The notes: generated by a model not told the origin, from the sequence alone. Shown: positions 9,593-18,729, numbered from the stretch's first letter. The stretch is DNA of 64,000 nucleotides from Streptomyces naganishii JCM 4654 (GCF_014650575.1 NZ_BMVF01000008.1:186001-250000), one strand, 5' to 3'. Program-made: numbers and translations.

Positions 9593-11050
9593 GTGAGTGA
9601 CACCCCATTCGGATTCGGCCTTCCGCCGGAGGAGCCGGACGACGGCGACGAGGGCAAGAAGAAGGACCAGCAGAGCGGTGGTGGGCAGGGACCGGCCAAC
9701 CCGTTCGGTTTCGGGCCTGGGGCCGGAGGCCTTGGCGGGCCCGGCGCCGACAATCCGCTCGCTGCCATGTTCGGTTCGCTGAACCCCACCGACCTGGGCG
9801 CCGCCTTCCAGCAGCTGGGCCAGATGCTCTCCTACGAGGGCGGCCCGGTGAACTGGGACATGGCCAAGCAGATCGCCCGCCAGACGGTGTCCCAGGGCAC
9901 CTCCGACGGCACCAAGGACGCCAGCGTCGGCCCCGCCGAGCGCAACGCGGTCCAGGAGGCCGTACGCCTGGCCGACCTGTGGCTCGACGACGTGACGTCG
10001 CTGCCGTCCGGCGCCGCCTCCGCGGTGGCGTGGTCCCGCGCGGAGTGGGTCGAGGCGACCCTGCCGGCCTGGCAGGAGCTCGTCGACCCGGTCGCCGAGC
10101 GCGTGGGCACCGCCATGGGCGACGTGCTGCCCGAGGAGATGCAGGCCATGGCCGGCCCGCTGATCGGCATGATGCGCTCGATGGGCGGCGCCATGTTCGG
10201 CACCCAGATCGGGCAGGCCGTGGGCGTGCTGGCCGGCGAGGTCGTCGGCTCCACCGACATCGGCCTGCCGCTCGGCCCGGCCGGCCGGGCCGCGCTGCTG
10301 CCGGTGAACATCGAGGCGTTCGGCAAGGACCTGGGCGTGCCCCAGGAGGAGGTGCGGCTGTACCTCGCGCTGCGCGAGGCCGCCCACCAGCGCCTGTTCG
10401 CGCACGTGCCGTGGCTGCGCTCGCACCTGTTCGGCGCGGTCGACGGGTACGCGCGCGGGATCAAGGTCGACACCGCCAAGCTGGAGGACGTGGTCGGCCA
10501 GTTCGACCCGCAGAATCCCGAGCAGCTGCAGGACGCCCTCCAGCAGGGCATGTTCCAGCCGGAGGACACCCCGGAGCAGAAGGCCGCCCTGGCCCGTCTG
10601 GAGACCGCTCTGGCGCTCGTGGAGGGCTGGGTGGACGCGGTGGTGCACGCGGCCGCCAAGCCGCGCCTGTCGTCCGCGGACGCGCTGCGCGAGACGCTGC
10701 GCCGGCGCCGTGCCTCCGGCGGCCCCGCCGAGCAGACGTTCGCCACGCTGATCGGCCTGGAGCTGCGCCCGCGCCGCCTGCGCGACGCCTCCCGGCTGTG
10801 GGCCTCGCTGACCGACGCGCGTGGGATCGAGGGCCGCGACGGTCTGTGGGCCCACCCGGACATGCTGCCGACGGCCGCCGACCTGGACGACCCGGACGGC
10901 TTCGTGCACCGCGAGCAGCTGGACTTCTCCGAGCTGGACAGGATGCTCGGCGAGGCGGCCGGCGGCGCCGGGAAGCCCGACCTGCACAAGAAGGACCCGG
11001 CGCAGGACGGCGACCACAAGGACGACGGCAAGGGCGACGGCGAGGAGTGA
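9593..11050 (+). CDS. Zincin-like metalloprotease family (DUF2342)
   Basis: 485 residues from a GTG preceded by GAGGA at good spacing (product begins VSDTPFGFGLPPEEP). The protein belongs to the DUF2342/zincin_2 family found across Actinobacteria, in mycobacteria as Rv3195 beside the PDZ protease; some databases call members F420-biosynthesis associated, on weak grounds. A Gly/Pro-rich N-terminus leads into helical domains; the zincin-like region is REAAHQRLFAHVPWL near residues 260-275. It lacks a canonical HExxH, so peptidase activity is uncertain. The stop overlaps the start of the NUDIX gene by four bases (GTGA), indicating translational coupling. Confidence 0.85.
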   Translation: MSDTPFGFGLPPEEPDDGDEGKKKDQQSGGGQGPANPFGFGPGAGGLGGPGADNPLAAMFGSLNPTDLGAAFQQLGQMLSYEGGPVNWDMAKQIARQTVSQGTSDGTKDASVGPAERNAVQEAVRLADLWLDDVTSLPSGAASAVAWSRAEWVEATLPAWQELVDPVAERVGTAMGDVLPEEMQAMAGPLIGMMRSMGGAMFGTQIGQAVGVLAGEVVGSTDIGLPLGPAGRAALLPVNIEAFGKDLGVPQEEVRLYLALREAAHQRLFAHVPWLRSHLFGAVDGYARGIKVDTAKLEDVVGQFDPQNPEQLQDALQQGMFQPEDTPEQKAALARLETALALVEGWVDAVVHAAAKPRLSSADALRETLRRRRASGGPAEQTFATLIGLELRPRRLRDASRLWASLTDARGIEGRDGLWAHPDMLPTAADLDDPDGFVHREQLDFSELDRMLGEAAGGAGKPDLHKKDPAQDGDHKDDGKGDGEE

Positions 11051-11568
11051 GCCTTCACGACGACGCGGTCCTCGTACTGAAGGGGTACGGGGACCAGGAC
11101 GAGCTGCGCCAGGCCTATCTGGACCACCTGTCCGCGCACCCGGACGGCATGTGGAAGGCGTGCCACGCCGGCCACCTCACCGCGAGCGCCCTGGTGATCG
11201 ACCCCGAGCGCGGCCGGGTGCTGCTGACGCTGCACCGCAAGCTGCGGATGTGGCTCCAGATGGGCGGCCACTGCGAGCCGGGCGACGCCACCGTCGCGGC
11301 GGCCGCGCTGCGGGAGGCCACGGAGGAGTCCGGCATCGCCGGGCTCGCGCTGCTGCCCGGCGGACCGGTCCGGCTGGACCGGCATCCGATCCCGGCGCCG
11401 TGCCACTGGCACCTCGACGTGCAGTACGCCGTGCTCGCCCCGCCCGGCGCGGTCCACGAGATCAGCGACGAGTCCCTGGACCTGCGCTGGTTCGCCTACG
11501 ACGAGGTCGCCGGCGTCGCGGACGACTCCGTCGTACGGCTGCTGGAGGCCACCCGGGCCAGGCTCTGA
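11047..11568 (+). CDS. NUDIX hydrolase
   Basis: 173 residues, starting at a GTG inside the zincin stop (GTGA overlap), with GAGGAG as ribosome site. The NUDIX box is visible as GGHCEPGD...ALREATEESG, with the REATEE core intact, so Mg-dependent hydrolysis of a nucleoside-diphosphate derivative is expected. The substrate cannot be deduced. The conserved pairing with the zincin gene suggests a shared role. A strong bidirectional hairpin follows at 11609-11646. Confidence 0.88.
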   Translation: MSLHDDAVLVLKGYGDQDELRQAYLDHLSAHPDGMWKACHAGHLTASALVIDPERGRVLLTLHRKLRMWLQMGGHCEPGDATVAAAALREATEESGIAGLALLPGGPVRLDRHPIPAPCHWHLDVQYAVLAPPGAVHEISDESLDLRWFAYDEVAGVADDSVVRLLEATRARL

Positions 11569-11608
11569 ACGCGGCCGTGCACGAAAGATGGCCGTGCACG
11601 AAGGGTGC

Positions 11609-11646
11609 GGGTAAGGGGTGACCGCCCTGGCGGTCACCCCTTACCC
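11609..11646. terminator. 18-bp bidirectional terminator hairpin
   Basis: GGGTAAGGGGTGACCGCC pairs perfectly with its complement around a CT turn, between the convergent NUDIX and AIM24 genes. Confidence 0.85.
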
Positions 11647-11651
11647 CGTGC

Positions 11652-12407
11652 TCAGCTCCAGACGTTGCCCTGGTTCTGCCCGCGCGCGCCCTGCTGGCCC
11701 ATGCCGAACTGGGCGGCCAGCCCCTGCCCGATCACGGCGTTCTGGGGCGGCAGCAGCTCGCTGGGCTGGACGAGCGCGTAGCCGCTGCCCATGAAGCTGA
11801 GCTCCCAGCCCTCGCCGGTGTTGCCGCGCCGCCGCCACACCCCCGAGGAGTGCGTCTGGGCCTGCATCTGCACCCGCAGCCCGGTGGACCAGGCGACGAT
11901 GGCGTCGGCGTCGCAGTTGACGTACTTGTCGGGCGTGACCTGCATGAGCAGCGGGGCGCCCGAGGTCATCAGGGCGACCTTTCCGCGGCCGGTGATGTTC
12001 AGCTGGTACTTCCCGGAGCCGGAGATGCCGTACATGCTGTCGACGGCGATGACCTCGTGGTGCAGCGAGGAGTCCATCGCCAGCACGTAGGCGCTGTCGA
12101 CGGTCAGGCCGTCCTGCTCCACGTCCATGAGGTGCACGTACTGGGCGAGGTTGGCGAGGTAGACCGTGCCCTGCCCGTGGCAGCGCATCAGGTCCAGGCC
12201 CTCGCCCGTGTAGGCACGCGCGCGTGCCTGTCCGTGGCCCTGGTACTCCGCGTCGAACTCCATCAGGCCCTGGTAGGCGACCATCGTGCCCTTGCGGGCG
12301 AGGATGTCGTCGTGGCCCTCCAGGGTGACGCGCAGCATCTGCTTGTTCTGCAGGCTCCAGCGCTCCTGGGTCTGGGCGTCGTTGAAGGCGAAAAGCGGGC
12401 TCTGCAT
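11652..12407 (-). CDS. AIM24 family protein (third of operon)
   Basis: 251 residues (MQSPLFAFND...) of the AIM24 family (DUF124, beta-rich TRAP-like fold named after a yeast mitochondrial protein). The recurring AIM24 pattern is visible: ILARKGTMVAYQGLMEF, then a LMRCHGQGTVYLA strand pair and GISGSGKYQLNITGRG. The C-terminus is Gly/Gln-rich. It is the last of three AIM24-domain genes in a row with gaps of 12-17 bases. Function in bacteria is unestablished. GGGGGAG lies ten bases before the ATG. Confidence 0.85.
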   Translation of the reverse strand: MQSPLFAFNDAQTQERWSLQNKQMLRVTLEGHDDILARKGTMVAYQGLMEFDAEYQGHGQARARAYTGEGLDLMRCHGQGTVYLANLAQYVHLMDVEQDGLTVDSAYVLAMDSSLHHEVIAVDSMYGISGSGKYQLNITGRGKVALMTSGAPLLMQVTPDKYVNCDADAIVAWSTGLRVQMQAQTHSSGVWRRRGNTGEGWELSFMGSGYALVQPSELLPPQNAVIGQGLAAQFGMGQQGARGQNQGNVWS

Positions 12408-12424
12408 GATGTACTGACTCCCCC

Positions 12425-13105
12425 TCAGCCCCGGAACCGGAGGCGGTCGGTGCTGTCCTCGCTGGGCTGGACGACGACGATGCCCGTGCCGGAGAACGCC
12501 ATCTGGTACGCCTCGCCGCTGCCCCGGCCGATCAGGGACTGCGCCTTGAAGCTGCGCTTGCCCTTCACCTTCAGGTTCGGCGACCAGGCGACGAGCGCGT
12601 CGGGGTCGACGTAGGTCTCGTCCTCGCCGCCGCCGCAGTCGACGACGATCGGCTCGCCCCGGGAGGTGAGCGCGACCCAGCCCTGTCCCGAGATCTTGGT
12701 GTTCCACAGGCCCTGTCCGGCGAACTTGGCCAGGCCCTTGACCCGTTCGACGCCCCACTGGAGGTTCGCGTCGAAGGCCAGCAGGTTGGTGGCGTTGACG
12801 GAGATCGCGTCGCCGCCCAGGTTGATGACGACGACGTTGGCCCCGTAGTCGGCGAGATAGAGCAGGCCGTCGCCGGAGCACTTCATCAGCGGTGCGCCCT
12901 CGCCGGTGATCCAGTCGCGGGCGATCTGGCGCACGGCGGGCGGGTTGGGCTCGTACTGGATGAATCCCTCGTAGGCGACCATCGACCCCACGCGCGCGAG
13001 GAGGTCGTTTCCGGTCTGCATGGCGACCTTCAGCATGTGGCTGCCGTGGTTCTCCATGCGGGCGGTGACGGGTGCCGGGGCGTAGCCCGCGAGCGGCTGG
13101 TTCAT
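12425..13105 (-). CDS. AIM24 family protein (second of operon)
   Basis: 226 residues (MNQPLAGYAPAP...). AIM24-type strands are visible: LLARVGSMVAYEGFIQY, LMKCSGDGLLYLADYG, GLWNTKISGQGWVALTSRGEP. There is no signal peptide or membrane segment. It starts 12 bases after the stop of the TerD-AIM24 gene and ends 17 bases before the next AIM24 gene, so the three are very likely one transcript and may form a hetero-oligomer. Confidence 0.85.
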   Translation of the reverse strand: MNQPLAGYAPAPVTARMENHGSHMLKVAMQTGNDLLARVGSMVAYEGFIQYEPNPPAVRQIARDWITGEGAPLMKCSGDGLLYLADYGANVVVINLGGDAISVNATNLLAFDANLQWGVERVKGLAKFAGQGLWNTKISGQGWVALTSRGEPIVVDCGGGEDETYVDPDALVAWSPNLKVKGKRSFKAQSLIGRGSGEAYQMAFSGTGIVVVQPSEDSTDRLRFRG

Positions 13106-13117
13106 GACGGGCTCCCC

Positions 13118-14803
13118 TTAGACCTCGTAGGGCTGGACGACGACGAAGTTGCCGGGTGCGGCGCGGAACTGCAGGTTGACGCCCTCGCCGGTGTCCCCGG
13201 GGTAGGCGTTGCGGCGCATGCGCACCTGGCTGGAGACGATGACCTGCGCGGCGGCCGACCAGGCGACGACCGCGTTGGAGTCGACGAACGTCGTAGGCGT
13301 GACGGGCAGTACGACGGGCGTGCCGTGCGTCTTGACGACGATGGTGCCGGTGCCCTGGAACTGCATGGTGAACAGGGCGCCGCCGGGGATGCCGTGTCCC
13401 TCGATGCGGCGGACCTCGTACTGGAGGCTCTCGTCGAAGGCGAGGACGTTCTCGGCGGAGACGCAGATCGCGTCGCCCTGGAGCTCGACCGGGTGCAGGT
13501 GGGCGGCGCTCTCGGCGAAGAACACCTGTCCCTGGCCGGTGCAGCGCATCAGCTGCATCTCCTGGCCGGTGGCGTTGCCGACGATCCGGCCGACGAAGCC
13601 GGCGCCCTTGTAGCTGAAGTCGACCTTGCCCTGGTAGAGCACCATGCTGCCCTGCCGGGCGAGCACGGGCTGTCCGCCCACGCCCAGGTCGGCGCGGACC
13701 AGCTTGCCGTTCTGCAGCGTCCAGCGCTGGCCGGTGGGCGTCTCCTTGAACTTGCTGAGCGCCGCGGCCACGCCGGTGCCCTGGGGCGCGCCCTGGGGGA
13801 CGCCCTGCGGGACGCCGCCGTACGGCGCGGGCGGAACCTGGCCCGGAACCTGGCCGTAGGGCTGCTGGCCGTAGCCGGGGGGCGGGGGCGGGGCGTGAGG
13901 AGCGGGCGGCTGTCCGTAGCCGGGAGGTGGCGGCGCGGTCGGGGCCGGGGGCTGGTGGCCGTAGGGCTGGTGCTGTCCGGGCTGTCCGTAGGGCGCCGGG
14001 GCCGGGGCGGGCGGCGGGACCGTGCCGCCCGGCGGGGTCATGGGCGCGATGATCGTCGGCGCCGCGTGCACGGAGGGCGCGGGGGCCGCGGGCGGGGGCG
14101 GCGGGGTGGCCGCGGGCGGCGCGAACCCCTGGTGGGCGGGCTGCGGCGCGGGCGGGGGCGTGGGAGCGGACGGCGCGGGCGGGGCCGAGGGGGCGCCGAA
14201 GGCGGGCGGGGCAAAGCCGGGCGCGCCGCCGGTCTGCGGCTGCTGCGGGGCCGGGGCGGGTTCGGGGGTGTCCTCCTCGAGGACCTCGCCGCCGAAGTTC
14301 TTCAGCAGCGCCTCGAGGCCGCCGTCGAAGCCCTGGCCGACGGCCGCGAACCGCCACACGTCCTTGAGGTAGAAGTCGCCCAGCATGACGGCCCGTTCGG
14401 TGGTGAACTCCGAGCCGCTGAACGAGTACCGGGCCACCTCTTCCCCACCCGCCACGATGCGCAGGTATCCGGGGTTGATCCGGGACATCTGCCCGTCGCC
14501 GTCGATCGTCGCCGTGAAGGACAGCTTCTGGACGGTGGGCGGGATGCGGTCCAGCGTCACCCGGAAGGACTCCGTGTCGCCGGCCTGGGCCCCCAGCAGC
14601 TGGATGGCCTCCTCGGGGGACTTCGGCTGGTTGAAGAAGATGAAGTACCGGTCGTCCGAGAGCCGTTCGTCGGCATCCAGGCCGAAGCAGCTGATGTCGA
14701 AGGTCAGTCCGGGGGCGGAGATCTGCACGCCGACGTACAGATCCGTGCCCGCGGTCAGGTCACTGATCCTGGCCTTGTGGCCGCGTTGGAATTCCCTGGG
14801 CAT
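13118..14803 (-). CDS. TerD-AIM24 fusion protein
   Basis: 561 residues from the ATG at 14803. Residues 1-185 form a TerD domain (tellurite/stress-type calcium-binding fold) with GTDLYVGVQISAPGLTFDIS, DERLSDDRYFIFFNQPKSPE and a GVGQ-like segment. Residues about 186-340 are a long Pro/Ala/Gly-rich linker with repeated PPPGYGQ-type motifs. Residues about 345-560 are an AIM24 domain (VLARQGSMVLYQGKVDFSYKG, QLMRCTGQGQVFFAE). The first gene of the three-gene operon. TerD-family proteins are linked to chemical-stress and surface-associated systems; this one has no ter partners nearby. A longer start at 14917 exists but its extra residues look unlike TerD. Confidence 0.87.
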   Translation of the reverse strand: MPREFQRGHKARISDLTAGTDLYVGVQISAPGLTFDISCFGLDADERLSDDRYFIFFNQPKSPEEAIQLLGAQAGDTESFRVTLDRIPPTVQKLSFTATIDGDGQMSRINPGYLRIVAGGEEVARYSFSGSEFTTERAVMLGDFYLKDVWRFAAVGQGFDGGLEALLKNFGGEVLEEDTPEPAPAPQQPQTGGAPGFAPPAFGAPSAPPAPSAPTPPPAPQPAHQGFAPPAATPPPPPAAPAPSVHAAPTIIAPMTPPGGTVPPPAPAPAPYGQPGQHQPYGHQPPAPTAPPPPGYGQPPAPHAPPPPPGYGQQPYGQVPGQVPPAPYGGVPQGVPQGAPQGTGVAAALSKFKETPTGQRWTLQNGKLVRADLGVGGQPVLARQGSMVLYQGKVDFSYKGAGFVGRIVGNATGQEMQLMRCTGQGQVFFAESAAHLHPVELQGDAICVSAENVLAFDESLQYEVRRIEGHGIPGGALFTMQFQGTGTIVVKTHGTPVVLPVTPTTFVDSNAVVAWSAAAQVIVSSQVRMRRNAYPGDTGEGVNLQFRAAPGNFVVVQPYEV

Positions 14804-14944
14804 GCGTAACGACCGTCCCCCGTCCCGAGTGCGAGTGCGTCGCGCCAGGCTAACCGCAAACTCCGACACCGGACGAAGTCGGTACGAAGCCGGTACACAA
14901 TCCCTGTCGGGCCGCACCGGACGACGGCGGGCGGCGCGATCGGC

Positions 14945-15541
14945 TCACTCGGCGCGGGCCCCGGGCAGTTGGGGCAGGCGGGCCGCCGCGACGACCCCCT
15001 CCAGGTAGCCCCTGGCCCGTTCGGTGCGCGGATAGGCCTCGAGGAGCCGCCAGAAGTCGGGGCCGTGGCCGGGCACGAGCAGGTGCGCGAGTTCGTGGAG
15101 GAGGACGTAGTCGACGACGTACTCGGGCATGCCCTGGAGCCGGTGCGAGAGGCGGATGCTGCCCTCCGCCGGCGTGCACGACCCCCAGCGGGTGTTCTGG
15201 TTGGTGACCCAGCGGACCGAGGCGGGCCGGGCCCTGCCGTCGAAGTACTGCGCCGACAGCCGCCGGGCGCGCTCGGCCAGCTCGCCGTCACCGATGGTCC
15301 GCCTGTTCTCCTGGGCGGCCAGCTTGTCCAGCATGACGGTGACCCAGCGCCGCTCCTCCGCCTCGGACATGCGGGCGGGGATCAGCACGATGGTGCGGTC
15401 GCCTTCGCGGTAGGCGGAGACGGTCCTGCGGCGGCGGGCGCTCCTGCGGACCTCGATCGCGCTCGCCGTCAAGCCGCTCGGCGGCGGGCTCGTCTTGCTG
15501 CGCTGTGGCGTTCCGGCGCTGTGCAGTGGGTCGGCGGACAC
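14945..15541 (-). CDS. YgjP/SprT-like metallopeptidase
   Basis: 198 residues. The zinc-binding motif HELAH is followed by HGPDFW, and upstream is NQNTRWGSCTPAEGSIRLSHRL, the signature of the YgjP-like (DUF45, WLM/M48-related) metallopeptidases. In this family the two His and the Glu of HELAH plus a downstream His coordinate zinc. Cytoplasmic, no signal sequence. Physiological substrates of this family are unknown. Transcribed towards the TerD operon with a gap of about 140 bases and may share its transcript. Confidence 0.85.
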   Translation of the reverse strand: MSADPLHSAGTPQRSKTSPPPSGLTASAIEVRRSARRRRTVSAYREGDRTIVLIPARMSEAEERRWVTVMLDKLAAQENRRTIGDGELAERARRLSAQYFDGRARPASVRWVTNQNTRWGSCTPAEGSIRLSHRLQGMPEYVVDYVLLHELAHLLVPGHGPDFWRLLEAYPRTERARGYLEGVVAAARLPQLPGARAE

Positions 15542-15796
15542 GCCCCGACGTTACCGGGTGCACCCAGGAGAAGTCCCGGGTCCGGGACGGTTCCGTACCG
15601 ATCCCCCACCGGGCGTTTGCTTCGTACGACCGATTATTACGACGAGTACGACGATCATCCACCGCCTGTGGACAACTTTCCGCACCGGCCGGCCGGGCCG
15701 TGCATTCTGGCACTCGACGGCGGAGCGACGACCGGCTCCACCGGCACATGAGGACGCTCTGCGACCTTCCGACTCTCTACGGCTACGGGGGCCCGT

Positions 15797-17026
15797 ATGC
15801 ATCCGATGGTGAAGAGCGCGCTCCGGCGCGCCTGGCGCGACCGCAGCACCGTGCAGTTCGGGATGACCCCCGCGCACGCACTGACCGTGGGCCCGATGGA
15901 CACGGCGACGGGCCACTTCCTGGAACTGCTCAACGGCACGCGCGGCCTGCCCCTGCTCCGGCAGGAGGGGCACCGCATGGACCTCCCGGAGGGCCACGTC
16001 GACCGGCTCGTGCGGGGGCTCGCCCGCGCGGGGCTGCTGGACGACGCGCGGGGAGGCGGGGATGCGGCCTCAGCCCTGCGCGAGAAGCGGGAGGTCATGG
16101 ACCGGCTGGCCCCCGATCTCGCCTCGCTCTCGCTGGTCGCGCGCGGACCGGGCGAGGCGATCGGGCGGCTGGCCGCCCGGCGCGAGCTGCGGGTGCGGGT
16201 CCGCGGCGCCGGCCGGGTGGGCGCGGTGCTGGCCGCGCTGCTGTCGGGCGCGGGCGTCGGTGAGGTCGAGGTGCTCGACGGCGGCCGCGTCGAGCCGTGG
16301 GACGTCGCTCCGGGCGGGCTGCCCGCCGAGGCGGTCGGCGAGCGCAGGGACGCGGCGGCACGGCGCGCGGTGCGGCGGGCCGCCCCGGACCGTCCGGTGC
16401 GCGGTGGGCCGGGCCCGGAGCCGTCCGGGGCCGGGGACCCGGGGTTCGCGCTGGTGGTCCTGGCCCCGCGGGACGACCTCGCCGTGCACGCGCCCGACCC
16501 GTCCGCGACCGCCGGCCTCGTAGAGTCGGGGACCCCGCACCTGTACGCGGGTGTGGTGGAGGGCACCGGCGTAGTGGGCCCGCTCGTGCTTCCGGGCGCC
16601 ACGGGCTGCGCCGGCTGTCTGGACCGCGACCGCGGCGAGGGGGACGCGGCCTGGCCCCGGCTGGTGGCGCAGTGGCGCTCGGGGAGACAGCGCGCCGTGC
16701 GCCCCTGCGACCTGGCGCTCGCCACGACCGTCGCCGCACTGGCGGCCGCGCACGCCCTGGCCTTCCTGGACGGCGGGCTGCCGTCCAGCGCGGACGCCCG
16801 CTGGGAGGTGTCCGTGCCCGGGCTGGACTGGCGCTCGCGCCCGGTGCGGCCGCATCCCGCGTGCCCGTGCGGGGCGGCGAAGGAGGGCTCGCGGGAAGGC
16901 GTGGGCAAACACACCTCCGAGGAAGCGGGCCCACGCGGGACAATGGCGGTGCAACGGCCGTCGTCCACGCCCTGCCGCCAGGCAGACGCGGAGCGGCTTG
17001 CTGGGACTTGGAGGGCGCATGTCTGA
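15797..17026 (+). CDS. Degenerate E1/ThiF-like protein
   Basis: 409 residues. The centre (around residues 130-170) is a Rossmann-like segment RVRVRGAGRVGAVLAALLSGAGVGEVEVLDGGRVEPWDV, as in ThiF/MoeB/E1 adenylyltransferases and in the E1-like partner of azole peptide cyclodehydratases. The Arg of the usual adenylation motif and the Gln-rich stretch after it are replaced by PWDVAPGGL, so ATP-dependent activation is doubtful. Cys pairs (CAGC and CPC near the C-terminus) could bind zinc. The N-terminal region resembles a winged-helix peptide-binding domain. The last 8 bases overlap the ABC1 gene, indicating coupling. A homologue lies at the same place in mycobacteria (Rv3196, from memory). Function unknown. 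Confidence 0.7.
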   Translation: MHPMVKSALRRAWRDRSTVQFGMTPAHALTVGPMDTATGHFLELLNGTRGLPLLRQEGHRMDLPEGHVDRLVRGLARAGLLDDARGGGDAASALREKREVMDRLAPDLASLSLVARGPGEAIGRLAARRELRVRVRGAGRVGAVLAALLSGAGVGEVEVLDGGRVEPWDVAPGGLPAEAVGERRDAAARRAVRRAAPDRPVRGGPGPEPSGAGDPGFALVVLAPRDDLAVHAPDPSATAGLVESGTPHLYAGVVEGTGVVGPLVLPGATGCAGCLDRDRGEGDAAWPRLVAQWRSGRQRAVRPCDLALATTVAALAAAHALAFLDGGLPSSADARWEVSVPGLDWRSRPVRPHPACPCGAAKEGSREGVGKHTSEEAGPRGTMAVQRPSSTPCRQADAERLAGTWRAHV

Positions 17027-18401
17027 TCTTCCCCGGAAGGCGGTCACCCGGACCGCCAAGCTCGCCGCGCTCCCGCTCGGCTTCGCCGGGAGAGCGACCT
17101 GGGGACTCGGCAAGAGGATCGTCGGGGAATCGGCGGAGCTCGTCGGCCGCGAGCTGCAGCAACGCACGGCCGAGCAGCTGTTCAAGGTGCTGGGCGAGCT
17201 CAAGGGCGGGGCGATGAAGTTCGGGCAGGCGCTGTCCGTCTTCGAGTCGGCGCTGCCCGAGGAGGTGGCCGGGCCCTACCGGGCCGCGCTCACCAAGCTC
17301 CAGGAGGCGGCGCCGCCGATGCCGACCCGCACCGTGCACGCGGTGCTGGAGGAGCGGCTCGGTGCCGACTGGCGCGAGCTCTTCGTGGAGTTCGAGGACA
17401 AGCCCTCCGCCGCGGCCTCGATCGGACAGGTCCACCGCGCGGTCTGGCACGACGGCCGCGAGGTGGCGGTCAAGGTCCAGTACCCCGGAGCCGGCGAGGC
17501 CCTGCTGTCCGATCTGAGCCAGTTGAGCCGGTTCGCCCGGCTGCTGGGTCCGCTGATCCCGGGCATGGACATCAAGCCCCTGATCGCCGAGCTCAGGGAC
17601 CGCGTCTCCGAGGAACTCGACTACGGCCTCGAGGCCCAGGCCCAGTCCGCACACGCGACGGAGTTCGCGGACGACCCCGACGTCGTGGTCCCGGCCGTGG
17701 TGCACCAGCGCGAGCAGGTGCTGGTCACCGAGTGGATCGACGGCGTCCCGCTGTCGGAGGTGATCGCGGACGGCACCCCGCAGCAGCGCGACCGCGCCGG
17801 CCAGCTCCTCGCCCGCTTCCTGTTCTCCGGTCCGGCCCGCACCGGCCTGCTGCACGCCGACCCGCACCCGGGCAACTTCCGTCTCCTGCCCGGCGGTCCG
17901 GACGGCGAGGAGGACTGGCGGCTCGGCGTGCTGGACTTCGGCACGGTCGACCGCCTGCCCGGTGGTCTGCCCGCCCCGATCGGCGAGTCCCTGCGCATGA
18001 CGCTGGACGGGGAGGCGGAAGCGGTCTACGAACTGCTGTGCGCGGAGGGCTTCGTCAAGGAGTCGATCGACCTGGACCCCGACGCGGTCCTCGACTATCT
18101 GCTGCCGATCATCGAACCGGCCCAGGTGGAGGAGTTCACCTTCACCCGCGGCTGGATGCGCAGCCAGGCGGCCCGCATCGCCGACCCCCGCTCCCCCGCC
18201 TACCAGCTGGGCAAGCGGCTCAACCTGCCACCGTCGTACCTGCTGATTCACCGCGTCACCCTCAGCACGATCGGTGTGCTGTGCCAGCTCGGGGCCACGG
18301 TGCGGTTGAGGGAGGAGCTGGAGGAGTGGCTCCCCGGGTTCGTGCCGGACCTGGAGAGCGAGGAGCCGGAAGAGCCTGAGGAGTCGGTCGCCGAGGCCTG
18401 A
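17019..18401 (+). CDS. ABC1/AarF (UbiB-like) atypical kinase
   Basis: 460 residues from the ATG at 17019, seven bases after GGAGGG. Hallmarks of the ABC1/UbiB family are present in order: the KxGQ motif as GGAMKFGQALS, the A-rich nucleotide loop AAASIGQVHRA, VAVKVQYPG with the ion-pair Lys, EELDYGLEAQA, HADPHPGNF and LDFGTVDR. UbiB-type proteins act in isoprenoid-lipid metabolism through ATPase activity. In mycobacteria the neighbour of whiB7 is an ABC1 protein (Rv3197) reported to affect macrolide resistance, so a link to WblC-dependent stress is plausible but unproven here. Confidence 0.9.
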   Translation: MSDLPRKAVTRTAKLAALPLGFAGRATWGLGKRIVGESAELVGRELQQRTAEQLFKVLGELKGGAMKFGQALSVFESALPEEVAGPYRAALTKLQEAAPPMPTRTVHAVLEERLGADWRELFVEFEDKPSAAASIGQVHRAVWHDGREVAVKVQYPGAGEALLSDLSQLSRFARLLGPLIPGMDIKPLIAELRDRVSEELDYGLEAQAQSAHATEFADDPDVVVPAVVHQREQVLVTEWIDGVPLSEVIADGTPQQRDRAGQLLARFLFSGPARTGLLHADPHPGNFRLLPGGPDGEEDWRLGVLDFGTVDRLPGGLPAPIGESLRMTLDGEAEAVYELLCAEGFVKESIDLDPDAVLDYLLPIIEPAQVEEFTFTRGWMRSQAARIADPRSPAYQLGKRLNLPPSYLLIHRVTLSTIGVLCQLGATVRLREELEEWLPGFVPDLESEEPEEPEESVAEA

Positions 18402-18435
18402 GCCGCGCGGGCCCGGTGCGGGAGGAGGGCCGGGT

Positions 18436-18645
18436 CTACCACCAGGCGGAGTCGAGCCGGCCCTCGATGGCGCGGAGGTTCTCCCGGGAGCAGGCGTCGC
18501 AGAAGTAGCGGCGGACGCCGTTCTCCACGGAACACGTCCACGTGGGCGGCGGGCCCTCGGCCCGGTTGCCGCAGCGCGCGCACACCGCGGACGGGCGCTG
18601 CCGCGTGCAGTCGTCGTGGTCGTGGCCGCCGGTGGGACTCGTCAC
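18436..18645 (-). CDS. Small zinc-ribbon protein
   Basis: 69 residues from a GTG at 18645 (VTSPTGGHDHDDCTRQ...). Four Cys in two pairs (CARCGN and CDAC) form a zinc ribbon around WTCSVENGVRRYFC; the C-terminus reads RAIEGRLDSAWW. The family is a short conserved actinobacterial zinc-ribbon of unknown role. No strong ribosome site. Convergent with the ABC1 gene, with only 34 bases between. Confidence 0.75.
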   Translation of the reverse strand: MTSPTGGHDHDDCTRQRPSAVCARCGNRAEGPPPTWTCSVENGVRRYFCDACSRENLRAIEGRLDSAWW

Positions 18646-18690
18646 GAGGCGACGGTACCGCCGCCCGGTGGAGCGGGCCCAGCAACGCAC

Positions 18691-18729
18691 CGTGGGGGCC
18701 GGCCCGCTCGTCACGGACCGGCCCCCACG
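18691..18729 (-). terminator. Terminator hairpin after wblC operon
   Basis: CGTGGGGGCCGG pairs with CCGGCCCCCACG (12 bp) around a 15-base loop. It lies 65 bases beyond the stop of the small gene downstream of wblC, in the intergenic space before the zinc-ribbon gene. Confidence 0.6.

Noticed and set aside
17120..17150. GGGAAT as possible SigR -35 within the ABC1 gene
   Set aside because: No GTT at 18-19 bases downstream and the site lies inside a coding region in the wrong context.
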